This document shows positions 8,697-18,130 of a DNA stretch of 64,000 bases, one piece after another. Where the stretch lies: contig JAXIOF010000016.1 of assembly GCA_034190545.1 (NCBI GenBank), forward strand, positions 61,205 to 125,204. The letters are read 5' to 3'. A program made the translations under genes and the position numbers. The notes under the pieces are model-generated. The model was not told the DNA's origin. It did no database searches and saw only the letters and a program-made list of their open reading frames with translations. Every line of letters starts with the position of its first letter. Within the stretch, counting starts at the first letter, position 1. Origin of the DNA: Candidatus Afararchaeum irisae (lineage in GTDB: Archaea > Halobacteriota > Halobacteria > Halobacteriales > Afararchaeaceae).

Positions 8697-9413
8697 TTGC
8701 AACCAAACTCACAGCAGCAGGCATACGACAGAGGTATAACTATATTCAGCCCCGACGGGCGTCTCTACCAGGTCGAGTACGCACGTGAGGCGGTCAAGAG
8801 AGGAACCGCGAGCGTCGGAGTCGCAGTACCCGAGGGTGTCGTTCTCGCGGCGTTCAAACGCGTAGGGTCGTCTCTGATGGAGTCGGAGACTATAGAGAAG
8901 ATCTTCAAGATAGACTCACACATCGGAGCGGCGAGCGCGGGACACGTCACCGACGCACGTAAGCTCATAGACAAGCTACGTGAGGAGTCACAGGTCAACA
9001 GGGCGTCTTACAAGGAGCCGATAGGTGTCGAGACAGCGGTTCGTCATCTCTCCGACGAGATACAGGAGTTCACACAGCGCGGTGGCGTGCGTCCCTTCGG
9101 TGTCGCCCTGATAGCCGGAGGCATAGAGGACGGCGAGCCGCGTGTCTTCGAGACCGACCCGAGCGGAAGCTTCTATGAGTGGAAGGCGACAGCGATAGGC
9201 TCCGACTCGAACGACATCATAGACTACCTAGAGGAGACCTACGAAGACGACATGAGTCTCGACGACGCGGTAGGCTTAGCACTCGACGCCGCCGCTGAGT
9301 CGAGACCCGACGACGAGGAGACCAAGGTCGAGAACTTCGAGGTCGCAGTGATAGAGACAGAGACCGAGAACTACACCGAACTCTCGAACGACGAGATAAG
9401 CGAGCACCTGTAA
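8697..9413 (+). CDS. psmA: Proteasome alpha subunit
   Basis: This 238-residue protein carries the alpha-subunit N-terminal signature YDRGITIFSPDGRLYQVEYAREAVKRG that forms the gate of the 20S core particle. The start is a TTG: it lies 6 nt after GGAAGTGAT (8682-8690), an 8-of-9 match to the complement of the 16S 3' end, and it gives an N terminus (MQPNSQQQAYDRG) like haloarchaeal homologues. Alpha subunits are not catalytic; they form the outer rings and dock the PAN ATPases. The beta subunit gene is not in this window. Confidence 0.96.
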   Translation: MQPNSQQQAYDRGITIFSPDGRLYQVEYAREAVKRGTASVGVAVPEGVVLAAFKRVGSSLMESETIEKIFKIDSHIGAASAGHVTDARKLIDKLREESQVNRASYKEPIGVETAVRHLSDEIQEFTQRGGVRPFGVALIAGGIEDGEPRVFETDPSGSFYEWKATAIGSDSNDIIDYLEETYEDDMSLDDAVGLALDAAAESRPDDEETKVENFEVAVIETETENYTELSNDEISEHL

Positions 9414-9415
9414 GA

Positions 9416-10129
9416 ATGATCTCCCTCGACGAAGCCGTCACGGTGCGTTACGAGTCACACGGCGAGCGTTTCGAGGTTCTCGTAGACCCCGACGCCGCGC
9501 TCTCTATAAAGAGAGGCGAGTTCGACGGCGATCTGGAAGACGTCATAGCCGTCGAGGACGTCTTCGAGAACGCCTCGCGCGGCGACCGTCCCCCCGAGGA
9601 GGCTCTCGAAGAGGTATTCGGGACGACCGATCCCCTCGATATAATTCCCGAGGTCGTGAGACAGGGAGAGATACAGATCACGGCGGAGCAGCGCGAACAG
9701 ATGAAGCAGGACAAGAGGAAACAGATAATCAACACGATAGCGAGAAACGCTATCAATCCTCAGGAGAAGAACACACCTCATCCGCCCGACAGGATAGACA
9801 GGGCTCTCGACCAGGCGGGCTTCGACGTCGACCCGATGGAGCCCGCGTCGTCACAGGTCGACGAGGCGGTCGACGCCCTGCGTCCCGTGATTCCGATACG
9901 TTTCGAGGAGATCACAGTAGCGACTAGGATTCCGGCGGAGTACGCGGGCGCGGCACAGGGTCAGCTTAGAGAGTTCGGTGACCTGAAGGACGAGGAGTGG
10001 CGTTCCGACGGTTCTTGGATAGCAGTAGTCGAGTTCCCCGCTGGTATGCAGAACGACTTCTACGACCTTGTCAACAAGATAACCGACGGAAACGCCGAGA
10101 CAGAGGTCGTCGAGAAGGGCGACCTCTGA
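9416..10129 (+). CDS. sdo1: Ribosome maturation protein SBDS
   Basis: This 237-residue protein shows the three-domain SBDS pattern: an N-terminal FYSH domain (about 1-90), a central helical domain with AEQREQMKQDKRKQIINTIARNAINPQEKNTPHPPDRI, and a C-terminal ferredoxin-like RNA-binding domain. SBDS works with elongation-factor-2-like GTPases to release the anti-association factor from the 50S subunit. The gene starts 3 nt after the psmA stop. In many archaea the exosome genes rrp4-rrp41-rrp42 follow here; in this window a tRNA gene follows instead. Confidence 0.94.
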   Translation: MISLDEAVTVRYESHGERFEVLVDPDAALSIKRGEFDGDLEDVIAVEDVFENASRGDRPPEEALEEVFGTTDPLDIIPEVVRQGEIQITAEQREQMKQDKRKQIINTIARNAINPQEKNTPHPPDRIDRALDQAGFDVDPMEPASSQVDEAVDALRPVIPIRFEEITVATRIPAEYAGAAQGQLREFGDLKDEEWRSDGSWIAVVEFPAGMQNDFYDLVNKITDGNAETEVVEKGDL

Positions 10130-10169
10130 GACGGAGACCACGGTAACCTTTGTCTAGGGGGGCTAGAAC

Positions 10170-10291
10170 CGTTGTCTTTATATTAACGAGAACGTACTCT
10201 ACTAACACGTTTGAATGCAGGGGCGTGTGCCCCGAGTCCGTTCGACGGGCGACGTATAGAAAGCAAGCAAGTCAGCCAAAAACAAAGTAGA
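10170..10291 (+). promoter_or_regulatory. Promoter and structured leader before tRNA-Ser
   Basis: A strong TATA-like box CTTTATATTAA lies at about 10175-10186, over 100 nt before the tRNA-Ser gene. Between them are two small hairpins: GGGG/CCCC arms at 10220-10223 and 10230-10233, and GTCCG/CGGGC arms near 10236-10250. A second box, ACGTATAGA near 10252-10260, could serve the tRNA directly. The segment may be just a long pre-tRNA leader or may hold a small RNA. Confidence 0.35.
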
Positions 10292-10374
10292 GTCGGGATG
10301 GCCGAGTGGTTAAGGCGCAGGATTGCTAATCCTGTGGCGTTCTCGCCGCGGGGGTTCGAATCCCTCTCCCGACG
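10292..10374 (+). tRNA. tRNA-Ser (anticodon GCT)
   Basis: The acceptor arms GTCGGGA and TCCCGAC pair fully, with discriminator G. The anticodon loop TTGCTAA places GCT at 10325-10327. A long variable arm and a GGTTCGAATCC T-loop complete a class II tRNA of 83 nt. It reads AGC and AGT serine codons. No CCA is encoded. It sits between SBDS and the S13 operon. Confidence 0.96.
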
Positions 10375-10431
10375 TCGAAAAGCGCTGAAGACAACAAAGA
10401 AACAACACAACTCAACGTAACACAACACAAC

Positions 10432-10935
10432 ATGAGTGCTGAGGAAGACCAAGAACAAGAAGACGACGACATCCAGTACTTCGTACGTGTCGGGACGACC
10501 GACCTCGACGGTACAAAGAGCGTCGAGACCGCCCTCTTAGAGATGGACGGAGTCGGCAGAAGAGCCGCGAAGGCGGTAGCACGTGAGATAGACGTCGACC
10601 CGAGAAGCGTTCTGGGTAAGCTCGAAGACGACGAGATAGAGGCGGTCAAGGAGGCAGTCCAGAACTTCGACGAGATAGTTCCCGACTGGATGCTCAACCG
10701 TGAGAAAGACCGTTACACGGGAGAGGACAGACACGTAGTCGGAAGCGACCTTGAGATAATACGTGAGAACGACATAAGCAGGATGCAGAAGATCGAGTCG
10801 TACAAGGGAATCCGTCACAGACAGGGCAGGAAGGTGCGTGGACAGCGCACGAAGTCGACGGGACGTACCGGCGGCGAGGTCGAGGTCAAGGTCTCCGAAC
10901 TTCAGGAAGAAGCAGCCGAGGGGGGTGAGGAGTAA
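10432..10935 (+). CDS. rps13: 30S ribosomal protein S13
   Basis: This 167-residue protein has the S13 core: [33 protein letters not shown] (helix-hairpin-helix region), then a C-terminal basic tail [25 protein letters not shown] that reaches the 30S head and subunit interface. Short acidic extensions at both ends are halophilic additions. It heads the S13-S4-S11-RpoD operon. Its leader, after tRNA-Ser, is almost free of G and T near the start and rich in CAACA. Confidence 0.97.
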   Translation: MSAEEDQEQEDDDIQYFVRVGTTDLDGTKSVETALLEMDGVGRRAAKAVAREIDVDPRSVLGKLEDDEIEAVKEAVQNFDEIVPDWMLNREKDRYTGEDRHVVGSDLEIIRENDISRMQKIESYKGIRHRQGRKVRGQRTKSTGRTGGEVEVKVSELQEEAAEGGEE

Positions 10936-11471
10936 TGGGATACCCTGGTAAGAACACGAAGGAGTACGAGACGCCCAACCATCCGTTCCAGGGCGAGAGG
11001 ATAAGTGACGAACACAGGCTCGTCGACGAGTACGGTCTCAAGAACAAGAGAGAGCTCTGGGACGCCCAGTCGGAGCTCCGTGACCACAGACGTGAGGCAA
11101 GACGTATACTCGGAGAGACCGCCGAGGGCACTGCGTCACAGCAGGTCGAGACCGCACGTGACCAGCTCGTCGAGAGGCTCCGCAGAATCGGAATCCTGAG
11201 GTCGGAGGGCGACGTCGACGACATACTCGGACTCGATGTCACCGACATACTCGAAAGACGTCTCCAGACACAGGTTCACAGGAAGGGTCTCGCCAACACC
11301 ATAGACCAGGCGAGACAGTTCATCGCCCACGGACACATAGCGATAGACGGAAAGAGAGTCACGATACCGAGCTACAAGGTAGAGATAGACGAGGAGGCGG
11401 AGATAGAGTTCTACGGCAACTCGCCTCTATCCGACGGCCTACATCCCGAAAGAGCGGGTGAACAAGAATGA
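10935..11471 (+). CDS. rps4: 30S ribosomal protein S4
   Basis: This 178-residue primary binder of 16S rRNA carries an S4 RNA-binding domain at about residues 105-165 ([35 protein letters not shown]). Its N terminus [23 protein letters not shown] is typical of archaea, which lack the zinc knuckle of some bacteria. It overlaps the S13 stop by one base (TAATG) and the S11 start by 4 nt. Confidence 0.97.
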   Translation: MGYPGKNTKEYETPNHPFQGERISDEHRLVDEYGLKNKRELWDAQSELRDHRREARRILGETAEGTASQQVETARDQLVERLRRIGILRSEGDVDDILGLDVTDILERRLQTQVHRKGLANTIDQARQFIAHGHIAIDGKRVTIPSYKVEIDEEAEIEFYGNSPLSDGLHPERAGEQE

Positions 11472-11869
11472 GCGAATCAGAGGAACACAACGGATCGAGA
11501 TGGGGAGTCGCACATATACACGCGAGCATGAACAACAGCATCATCACGCTCACAGACGTGACTGGTGCTGAGACGCTCGCTAAAAGCAGCGGAGGCTCAG
11601 TCGTAAAGCAGAGCCGCAACGAGTCGACGCCCTACGCCGCGATGCAGATGGCTGAGGAGGTCGCAAACGCCGCACAGGAGAAGGGGATAGAGGGCGTCCA
11701 CGTCCGTATACGTGCCCCCGGTGGCAACATGAACACCAACCCCGGACCCGGAGCACAGGCAGCTATAAGGGCACTCGCCCGCGCGGGACTCGAGATAGGA
11801 CGTATAGAGGACGTCACACCGATACCCCACGACGGCTGTAAGGGTCCCAAGGGAAGACGTGGACTATAA
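11468..11869 (+). CDS. rps11: 30S ribosomal protein S11
   Basis: This 133-residue protein shows the S11 motifs [72 protein letters not shown]. It sits on the platform of the 30S subunit near the mRNA exit. Of its nine isoleucine codons I count seven ATA and two ATC, which illustrates the codon bias of this chromosome. It overlaps rps4 by 4 nt. Confidence 0.97.
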   Translation: MSESEEHNGSRWGVAHIHASMNNSIITLTDVTGAETLAKSSGGSVVKQSRNESTPYAAMQMAEEVANAAQEKGIEGVHVRIRAPGGNMNTNPGPGAQAAIRALARAGLEIGRIEDVTPIPHDGCKGPKGRRGL

Positions 11870-11889
11870 CAACACAACATAACAACAGC

Positions 11890-12648
11890 ATGGAGACGGA
11901 GTACATAGAGAAGTCCGACAAGAAGGCGCGTCTCATAGTCAGAGACGTGTCGCCGGCTTTCGCGAACGGAATAAGGCGGGCGATACTCTCCGACGTGCCG
12001 ACGATGTCGATAGACGACGTCGACATGTACGAAAACACGTCGGTGATGTTCGACGAGATCATATCACTACGTCTCGGACTCGTGCCTCTGACGACCGACC
12101 TCGACTCGTACAACCTCCCCGACGAATGTTCGTGCGAGGGAGAGGGCTGTGCCCAGTGTGAGGTCTCGCTCACAGTCGACGTCGAGGCTGACGACGAGGA
12201 CGTCACAGTCTACTCGTCGGATCTCGAATCCGAGGACCCCGAGGTCGAGCCCGTGACGGGTGGCATTCCGATAATCAAGCTCAAGCCGGGTCAGGCGTTC
12301 ACCGCCGAGTGCAAGGCGAGACTCGGTAAGGGAACCCAACACGCCAAGAACCAGGGAGGCACCGCGGTGGGATACAGAAACCTCCAGAGGGTCACGGACG
12401 ATCCGGGTGACGAGGAGATAGTACGCGGTGTCATCGAGGACGACGACGGAGAGCTCGTCGACATGGAGGAGTACGGAAACGACATCACGGAGGCGTTCGG
12501 AGACGGCGTAGGTGTCGAGGACGTCTCGAACTCGTATGTATTCCACATAGAGACCGACGGCTCACACAGTGTCGAGGAGATAGTCGAGTACGCCGCCGAC
12601 TCACTGTCGAGCCGTGCCGACGAGCTTCAGAGTAGTATAGCTCCATAA
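11890..12648 (+). CDS. rpoD: DNA-directed RNA polymerase subunit D
   Basis: This 252-residue protein is the archaeal counterpart of bacterial alpha and eukaryotic Rpb3; with subunit L it nucleates polymerase assembly. It begins [32 protein letters not shown]. Cysteines C80, C82, C87 and C90 form a C-x-C-x4-C-x2-C loop like the zinc loop of Rpb3. The A/C-rich spacer before it (AACAACACAAC) resembles the S13 and L18e leaders. Confidence 0.96.
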   Translation: METEYIEKSDKKARLIVRDVSPAFANGIRRAILSDVPTMSIDDVDMYENTSVMFDEIISLRLGLVPLTTDLDSYNLPDECSCEGEGCAQCEVSLTVDVEADDEDVTVYSSDLESEDPEVEPVTGGIPIIKLKPGQAFTAECKARLGKGTQHAKNQGGTAVGYRNLQRVTDDPGDEEIVRGVIEDDDGELVDMEEYGNDITEAFGDGVGVEDVSNSYVFHIETDGSHSVEEIVEYAADSLSSRADELQSSIAP

Positions 12649-12651
12649 ACA

Positions 12652-12668
12652 GTTATAATATAATATAT
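12652..12668 (+). promoter_or_regulatory. AT-rich promoter before tRNA-Leu
   Basis: The run GTTATAATATAATATAT lies 8-24 nt before the tRNA-Leu 5' end and right after the rpoD stop. Its position suggests an independent TATA box for the tRNA and perhaps for the L18e operon behind it. Confidence 0.5.
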
Positions 12669-12675
12669 GTACAGT

Positions 12676-12760
12676 GCGGGGGTCGCCAAGTTAGGCCAAC
12701 GGCGCAGCGTTCAGGGCGCTGTCCCGTAGGGGTTCGCCGGTTCAAATCCGGCTCCCCGCA
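12676..12760 (+). tRNA. tRNA-Leu (anticodon CAG)
   Basis: The acceptor arms GCGGGGG and TCCCCGC pair (one G-T at position 7) with discriminator A. The anticodon stem CAGCG/CGCTG encloses TTCAGGG, giving CAG at 12712-12714. The long variable arm and the GGTTCAAATCC T-loop are as expected for a class II tRNA-Leu. It reads CTG. It lies between rpoD and the L18e operon, an arrangement also known in other haloarchaea. Confidence 0.95.
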
Positions 12761-12800
12761 TTCACGCTTAAACACGCAACACAACACAAAAGAGGAAAAC

Positions 12801-13157
12801 ATGGAAAAACAGAATCCAAGACTCGTAAGCCTCATAGACGATCTGAGGAGGTACGCACGAGAAGAGGACGCAGGTGTCTGGGAAGAGGTCGCGTCGCGTC
12901 TCGAGAAGCCGCGCCGCAGCCACTCCGAGGTCAACCTGGGAAAGATAGAGAGGTACGCCGCCGAGGACGACGACGCGGTAGTAGTTCCGGGTAAGGTTCT
13001 CGGAAGCGGTGTTCTCTCGAAGAGCGTAAAGGTCGCAGCCTTCGACTTCTCGTCGTCGGCGCGTGACAAGATAGACAGAGCCGACGGTGACACCGTGCTC
13101 CTCGACGAGTACATAGAGGAGAACCCCGAGGGCTCTAACGTAAGGATACTGAGGTGA
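12801..13157 (+). CDS. rpl18e: 50S ribosomal protein L18e
   Basis: This 118-residue protein has no bacterial name-sake but shares the L15-like fold. Motifs: [35 protein letters not shown] and [31 protein letters not shown]. It starts the L18e-L13-S9-RpoN-RpoK block downstream of tRNA-Leu. Its leader contains CAACACAACACAAAAGAGGAAAAC, an A/C-rich segment followed by a GAGG Shine-Dalgarno site. Confidence 0.96.
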   Translation: MEKQNPRLVSLIDDLRRYAREEDAGVWEEVASRLEKPRRSHSEVNLGKIERYAAEDDDAVVVPGKVLGSGVLSKSVKVAAFDFSSSARDKIDRADGDTVLLDEYIEENPEGSNVRILR

Positions 13158-13160
13158 AAC

Positions 13161-13622
13161 ATGAAGGCAGAAGCAGAGTTCAGTCCAGACGAGTGTACGG
13201 TCATAGACGGAAAGAACGCGGTTCTCGGAAGACTCGCAAGCACCGTCGCGTCGAGACTCCTAGACGGCGAGAGGGTGGCAGTCGTCAACGCCGAGGAGAT
13301 AGTCGTCTCGGGAGACACTGACGATACTGTGGAGAGATACAGGAAGAAGACATCGGCGAGGAGCGATCAGGGTCCAGACCATCCCAAGAGACCCGACGGC
13401 TTAGCGAGGAGGACGGTCAGGGGAATGGTTCCCCACAAGAAGAAGAGGGGACGTGAGGCGATGTCGAACCTGCGTTTCTACATAGACGTTCCGAGAGAGT
13501 ACGCCGGAGACGACGTCGAGTTCGAGACCGTAGAGGACGCCGACGCTGAGAACCTCGGTAAGGCGAGGGTCATCAGACTCGGCGAGATAAGCAAGAAGCT
13601 TGGTGCTAACGTAACATGGTAG
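13161..13622 (+). CDS. rpl13: 50S ribosomal protein L13
   Basis: This 153-residue early-assembly protein of the large subunit has the L13 features [37 protein letters not shown] and the archaeal [28 protein letters not shown]. It starts 4 nt after L18e and overlaps rps9 by 7 nt. Confidence 0.96.
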   Translation: MKAEAEFSPDECTVIDGKNAVLGRLASTVASRLLDGERVAVVNAEEIVVSGDTDDTVERYRKKTSARSDQGPDHPKRPDGLARRTVRGMVPHKKKRGREAMSNLRFYIDVPREYAGDDVEFETVEDADAENLGKARVIRLGEISKKLGANVTW

Positions 13623-14026
13623 ACTCAGACACAGTAAACACATCGGGTAAGAAGAAGACGGCTGTCGCACGCGCGACGGTTAAGGAGGGGAACGGACGCG
13701 TTAGAGTCAACTCGGATCCCATAGAGCTATTCGAGCCCGAGAGCGCGCGTCTCAAGATGGAGGAGCCTTTCCGTATCCCTGAGAAAGATCTCAGAGGAAA
13801 AGTCGACATAGACATACAGGTTGAGGGCGGTGGCGTCTCAGCACACGCCGACGCAGTCAGGACGGCAATCGCACGTGGACTCGTAGACTGGACCGGAGAC
13901 GCCGAACTCAGAGACGCCTACATGGAGTTCGACCGGTCTCTCCTCATAAACGACTCTAGACAGAAGGAGGCGAAGAAGTTCGGAGGACCCGGAGCGAGAG
14001 CACGTTACCAGAAGTCGTACAGATAG
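13616..14026 (+). CDS. rps9: 30S ribosomal protein S9
   Basis: This 136-residue protein carries [40 protein letters not shown] and ends [14 protein letters not shown]. The last residues are the conserved tail that reaches the P site and contacts the tRNA anticodon arm. It overlaps the end of rpl13 by 7 nt. Confidence 0.97.
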   Translation: MVDSDTVNTSGKKKTAVARATVKEGNGRVRVNSDPIELFEPESARLKMEEPFRIPEKDLRGKVDIDIQVEGGGVSAHADAVRTAIARGLVDWTGDAELRDAYMEFDRSLLINDSRQKEAKKFGGPGARARYQKSYR

Positions 14027-14040
14027 AGAGGTGATAAGCC

Positions 14041-14232
14041 ATGATGATCCCCGTTAGATGTTTCACGTGCGGCAAGCCCGTGTCGGAGCATTACGAGGAG
14101 TTCGAGGAGAGGACGTCCGAGGGAGAGGATCCCGAGGAGGTTCTCGACGACCTCGGTGTCGACAGGTACTGCTGCAGAAGGATGCTTGTAAGCCACGAAG
14201 ACCTCGTCGACGACGTGGCTCCGTACCAGTAA
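14041..14232 (+). CDS. rpoN: RNA polymerase subunit N (Rpb10-like)
   Basis: This 63-residue protein has the Rpb10 zinc fold: CFTCGK near the N terminus and the adjacent CC pair in [17 protein letters not shown]. It helps join subunits D and L into the polymerase assembly platform. A clear Shine-Dalgarno site GAGGTGATAAG sits 5-15 nt before the ATG and matches the 16S 3' end in this window. Confidence 0.97.
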   Translation: MMIPVRCFTCGKPVSEHYEEFEERTSEGEDPEEVLDDLGVDRYCCRRMLVSHEDLVDDVAPYQ

Positions 14233-14239
14233 GTAAGCT

Positions 14240-14434
14240 ATGACCGATAGAAAGACAGGCACCACCGGATACACGAGGTACGAAAAGGCGAGGATAATCG
14301 GAGCGAGAGCCCTCCAGATATCGAAGGGTGCTCCTCCTCTGATAGAGACGGGGACATCAGACCCTGTTCTCATAGCCGAGACGGAGCTCGAAAACGGTGT
14401 GCTTCCGATTACTGTCAGGAGGGGTTCGGCTTGA
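14240..14434 (+). CDS. rpoK: RNA polymerase subunit K (Rpb6/omega-like)
   Basis: This 64-residue protein has the Rpb6 core [25 protein letters not shown] followed by [21 protein letters not shown]. It stabilises the largest polymerase subunit, like bacterial omega. Its stop codon overlaps the TTG start of enolase (TTGA). Confidence 0.96.
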   Translation: MTDRKTGTTGYTRYEKARIIGARALQISKGAPPLIETGTSDPVLIAETELENGVLPITVRRGSA

Positions 14435-15648
14435 GCCTGACCTCAACCGAGACCGAGACCACCATAGAAGAGGTCGAGCTCACGAAGATACTCGACTCAC
14501 GCGGAAATCCGACAGTCGAAGCCGAGGTTACGACCCGGAACGGAGTCGGAAGAGGTGCCGCACCCTCGGGGGCTTCGACGGGAGAGTACGAGGCGGTCGA
14601 GCTTCCCGTCGAGGAGGCGGTAGACGAAGCACAGGAAGCCATAGACGAGCTTATAGGAGTCGACGCATCGAACCAGAGAAAGGTCGACTCGGTACTCAAA
14701 GAAGTAGACGGAACCGAGAACTTCTCGGGAATAGGAGCCAACTCCGCAGTCGCTATATCGATGGCGACAGCAAAGGCGGCGGCGAACTCGGTCGGAATAC
14801 CCCTTCACCACAACGTTGGAGGGAGCATGAGGCAGTCGCTTCCGACTCCCCTCGGAAATGTGATAGGCGGGGGAGAGCACGCTCAGGAGGCGACCGACAT
14901 ACAGGAGTTCTTGGTCGCACCTGTCGGAGCACCGTCTTTCGAGGAGGCGGCTTTCACGAACGCTGAGATACATTCTGCGATAGGAGACGTCCTCGAAGAG
15001 AGGGGAGTACCAGCAGGAAAGGGTGACGAGGGAGCGTGGGCACCCTCGGTGGACGACTCCGAGGCTTTCGAGATACTCGAAGAGGCTATCGACAGGGTCG
15101 ACGCCGGCTTCGAGGTTCGTGTGGGACTCGACATCGCGGCGAGCGAGATCTGGGACGAGGACGCAGGAACATACGTCTACTCAGACACCGAGAGGAGTCC
15201 CGACGAACAGATAGAGTACGTCGAGTCTCTGATACGTGACCACGACCTCGTCTACGTCGAAGACCCCTTAGAGGAGGACGACTTCGAGGGATTCGCCGAT
15301 CTGACCCAACGCGTCTCCGAGACGGACGCGCTCGTCTGTGGCGATGACCTCTTCGTGACGAACGTCGAGAGGCTCGAAAGAGGTATCAACGAGGGCGCGG
15401 CGAACTCGGTTCTGATAAAGCCGAACCAGATAGGTAGCCTGAGCCTCACGGACGACGCAGTAGAGACCGCTCATAGGAACGGATACGAGACGGTGATGTC
15501 CCACAGAAGCGGCGAGACAGAGGACGCGACGATAGCCCATCTCAGCGTAGGAATGGGAACCTCGTTCATAAAGACGGGAACCGTCGGAGGAGAACGCACA
15601 GCCAAGCTAAACGAACTCATAAGGATTGAGAAACAGCTCAACTACTAA
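14431..15648 (+). CDS. eno: Enolase
   Basis: This 405-residue glycolytic enzyme interconverts 2-phosphoglycerate and phosphoenolpyruvate. Motifs: [41 protein letters not shown] (metal-binding acids), [11 protein letters not shown] (catalytic lysine region) and [20 protein letters not shown]. The start is a TTG overlapping the rpoK stop. It is supported by GGAGGGG placed 6 nt upstream and by the absence of an ATG before the SRGNPTVE motif. Location inside a ribosomal/RNA polymerase operon is usual in haloarchaea. Confidence 0.96.
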   Translation: MSLTSTETETTIEEVELTKILDSRGNPTVEAEVTTRNGVGRGAAPSGASTGEYEAVELPVEEAVDEAQEAIDELIGVDASNQRKVDSVLKEVDGTENFSGIGANSAVAISMATAKAAANSVGIPLHHNVGGSMRQSLPTPLGNVIGGGEHAQEATDIQEFLVAPVGAPSFEEAAFTNAEIHSAIGDVLEERGVPAGKGDEGAWAPSVDDSEAFEILEEAIDRVDAGFEVRVGLDIAASEIWDEDAGTYVYSDTERSPDEQIEYVESLIRDHDLVYVEDPLEEDDFEGFADLTQRVSETDALVCGDDLFVTNVERLERGINEGAANSVLIKPNQIGSLSLTDDAVETAHRNGYETVMSHRSGETEDATIAHLSVGMGTSFIKTGTVGGERTAKLNELIRIEKQLNY

Positions 15649-15656
15649 GATCAAAC

Positions 15657-16421
15657 ATGGAGACTGAACAGGAAGACAACGGAGAAACGAACGAAGAGAC
15701 TAAAGTCGAAGCCGAAGCCGAGGAAGAGACTGGCGTAGAGGACGTAGAGGAAGAAGAGTTCGAGGAGACAGCCGGAGAAACAGAAGAAGACGAGGAAGAA
15801 GTCGGCGGAGTCACCGACTCACAGGTAGAGGACATTGAGGAGGGTGAGCTCCTCATACCCGTCGACGACTACCTCGCTGCTGGTGTCCACATAGGTACAC
15901 AGCAGAAGACGAGCGACATGGAGAGGTTCATCCACCGTGTCAGAGAGGACGGACTCTATGTCATAGACGCGAAGAAGACCGACGACAGGATACGCACCGC
16001 GGCGAGCTTCCTCGACAACTACGAGCCGGGTAACATACTCGTGACCTCGTCACGTGAGTACGGACAGCATCCCGCCGAGGTCTTCGCAGACGCCACGGGA
16101 GCGAGGGTACGCGCGGGACGTTTCATACCCGGCACGCTCACGAACCCCGACTACGAGGGCTACATAGAGCCCGAGGTCGTCGTCGTCACAGACCCGATTG
16201 GCGACTCTCAGGCTGTCAAGGAGGCTGTCACGGTCGGTATCCCCGTCATAGCGATGTGTGATACCAACAACGCCACCAACAACGTCGACCTCGTCATACC
16301 CACCAACAACAAGGGACGTAAGGCACTCGCGACAGTCTACTGGCTACTCGCTGACGAGATACTCGGCATGAGGGGAGCCGAGACCGACTACACGCTCGAA
16401 GACTTCGAGACAGAGCTGTAG
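15657..16421 (+). CDS. rps2: 30S ribosomal protein S2
   Basis: This 254-residue protein has the S2 core starting at about residue 60: [45 protein letters not shown], then [31 protein letters not shown] and the [31 protein letters not shown] segment. The first 60 residues are an almost purely acidic Glu-rich extension, longer than usual. It lies between enolase and mevalonate kinase. Confidence 0.96.
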   Translation: METEQEDNGETNEETKVEAEAEEETGVEDVEEEEFEETAGETEEDEEEVGGVTDSQVEDIEEGELLIPVDDYLAAGVHIGTQQKTSDMERFIHRVREDGLYVIDAKKTDDRIRTAASFLDNYEPGNILVTSSREYGQHPAEVFADATGARVRAGRFIPGTLTNPDYEGYIEPEVVVVTDPIGDSQAVKEAVTVGIPVIAMCDTNNATNNVDLVIPTNNKGRKALATVYWLLADEILGMRGAETDYTLEDFETEL

Positions 16422-16430
16422 GCGGGAGAG

Positions 16431-17405
16431 ATGGAGACTTCGAGCGCGCCTGGGAAGGTCTTCCTGTTCGGCGAGCACGCCGTAGTCTACGGCGAGCCCG
16501 CTGTGGTGTGCGCCATAGACAGACGCGTGACTGTAGCCGCCGAGACGACAGACAACACGAGAGACAGTATACACGCCGACGCCGACACGAACCTTCCTGT
16601 GTCGGAGATACAGGCGGAGTACGACGGAGACACGACTTTTCTGACCGGAGAGACTGACGGCTTCGGATACATAGAGACAGCTATAGACAGAGCACGCGAG
16701 GAGGTCGGCTCCGACGAGAGACTCGAAATCGAGATAGAGTCGGAGCTTCCGATAGGCGCAGGATTAGGGTCGAGTGCCGCAGTCGTAGTAGCTACCGTAG
16801 ACGCCGTGACGCGCGAACTCGGTGTCGAACTCGATCCCGGGAGGATAGCCGAGATAGGACACGATGTCGAGAAAGAGGTACAGGGCGCGGCTTCCCCCGC
16901 CGACACCTTCACGAGTGCGATGGGAGGTGTGACTTATGTCGAGCCCGACGAGGAGCTCACGAGTCTCGAAGCCGATGAGTTCTCCGACGAACGTCTCGTC
17001 GTGGGCTATGACGGAGACAGCGCGCCGACAGGGGAGATGGTAGAGGGCGTCAGACGTCTCAGGGAGGAGAGTGACGTCGCCGCGAGAGTAGTCGAGAGCA
17101 TAGGCGACCTCACGCGCGAGGGTGTCGACGCTGTAACGAGAGGCGACATCGGAGAGACGGGCGACCTCATGAACCTCAACCACGGCCTCCTAGAGGCACT
17201 CGGGGTCGGAAGCTCGTCGCTTTCGAGGATGGTCTGGGCAGCGCGTGACTCGGGAGCCGAGGGAGCGAAGATCACGGGTGCGGGTGGAGGAGGCTGTGTA
17301 GTCGCAGTACCCGGAGACGATCCCGAGACTGTGGCTGCAGGCACCGAGATAGAGTCGGAGAGGGTCTTCGAGGTGACAGTCAGCGACGGAGTGAGACGCG
17401 AGTGA
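16431..17405 (+). CDS. mvk: Mevalonate kinase
   Basis: This 324-residue GHMP kinase phosphorylates mevalonate at position 5. Visible motifs: APGKVFLFGEHAVVYGEPAV (motif 1), LPIGAGLGSSAAVVVATVDA (the GLGSSAA phosphate loop) and ITGAGGGGCVVAV near the C terminus. With the next two genes it encodes steps of the archaeal mevalonate route to isoprenoid ether lipids. It overlaps the next gene by 4 nt (GTGA). Confidence 0.95.
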   Translation: METSSAPGKVFLFGEHAVVYGEPAVVCAIDRRVTVAAETTDNTRDSIHADADTNLPVSEIQAEYDGDTTFLTGETDGFGYIETAIDRAREEVGSDERLEIEIESELPIGAGLGSSAAVVVATVDAVTRELGVELDPGRIAEIGHDVEKEVQGAASPADTFTSAMGGVTYVEPDEELTSLEADEFSDERLVVGYDGDSAPTGEMVEGVRRLREESDVAARVVESIGDLTREGVDAVTRGDIGETGDLMNLNHGLLEALGVGSSSLSRMVWAARDSGAEGAKITGAGGGGCVVAVPGDDPETVAAGTEIESERVFEVTVSDGVRRE

Positions 17406-18130
17406 CTGTTCTAAAGATAGGCGGAAGCGTCCTGACGCACAAGTCGGAGGAAGAGAGCCTCGACGACGAGGCGTTCGAGGATGTCGTCGACGCCGTCTCG
17501 GAGGCGGACTCCGACATCCATAATCTCATCCTCGTCCACGGCGCGGGGTCGTTCGGACACCCCCAAGCCGAGAGAGGGGGTCTCAAACAGGGAACACACG
17601 ACGCGCGCGGTGTACACGAGACCCACTCGGCTGTCTCACGTCTCAACTCAAAGCTGGTCGGGTCTCTTATAGAGGGCGGCGTCGACGCCGTCTCTGTACA
17701 TCCCTTCTCGTGTACCCGCAGAGACGAAAACGGTCTGAGTATGATGACCGACCAGATAGAGAGCCTCTTGGACGAGGGGTTCACACCCGTCCTACACGGC
17801 GACTGTACCGTCGAGAAGGGAAGAGGAGTCTCGGTCGTCTCGGGCGACGCCCTCTCAGTCGAGATGGCGCGTGTCTTCGGCGGCAGTCTCGGAATGTGTA
17901 CGTCGGCGGGCGGAGTACTCGACTCCGACGGGGAAGTAGTCGACAGAGTCACAGACGTCTCCGAGGTCGATGTCTTCGACGACGACGCCACGGACGTCAC
18001 GGGCGGCATAAGAAACAAGGTCGATGCGATTCTTGGACTCGAATCCGGAGGCTACGTCTTCGGACGTCACGAACTACGCGGTTTTTTATCCGGTGGGGAC
18101 GTTGGAACATTAATAAAGAGATCAGAATGA
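17402..18130 (+). CDS. ipk: Isopentenyl phosphate kinase
   Basis: This 242-residue amino-acid-kinase-fold enzyme converts isopentenyl phosphate to isopentenyl diphosphate, the step that defines the alternative archaeal mevalonate pathway. Motifs: [14 protein letters not shown] at the N terminus, [14 protein letters not shown] with the catalytic histidine, and [22 protein letters not shown]. The GTG start lies in the mvk stop (GTGA). GGAGTGAG upstream may act as ribosome-binding site. Its own stop overlaps the fni start (ATGA). Confidence 0.94.
   Translation: MTVLKIGGSVLTHKSEEESLDDEAFEDVVDAVSEADSDIHNLILVHGAGSFGHPQAERGGLKQGTHDARGVHETHSAVSRLNSKLVGSLIEGGVDAVSVHPFSCTRRDENGLSMMTDQIESLLDEGFTPVLHGDCTVEKGRGVSVVSGDALSVEMARVFGGSLGMCTSAGGVLDSDGEVVDRVTDVSEVDVFDDDATDVTGGIRNKVDAILGLESGGYVFGRHELRGFLSGGDVGTLIKRSE

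Noticed and set aside
17710..18126. N-terminal extension of the IPP isomerase frame
   Set aside because: The extension overlaps ipk, is Arg-rich and unlike the family. The ATGA overlap at 18127 gives the normal N terminus.
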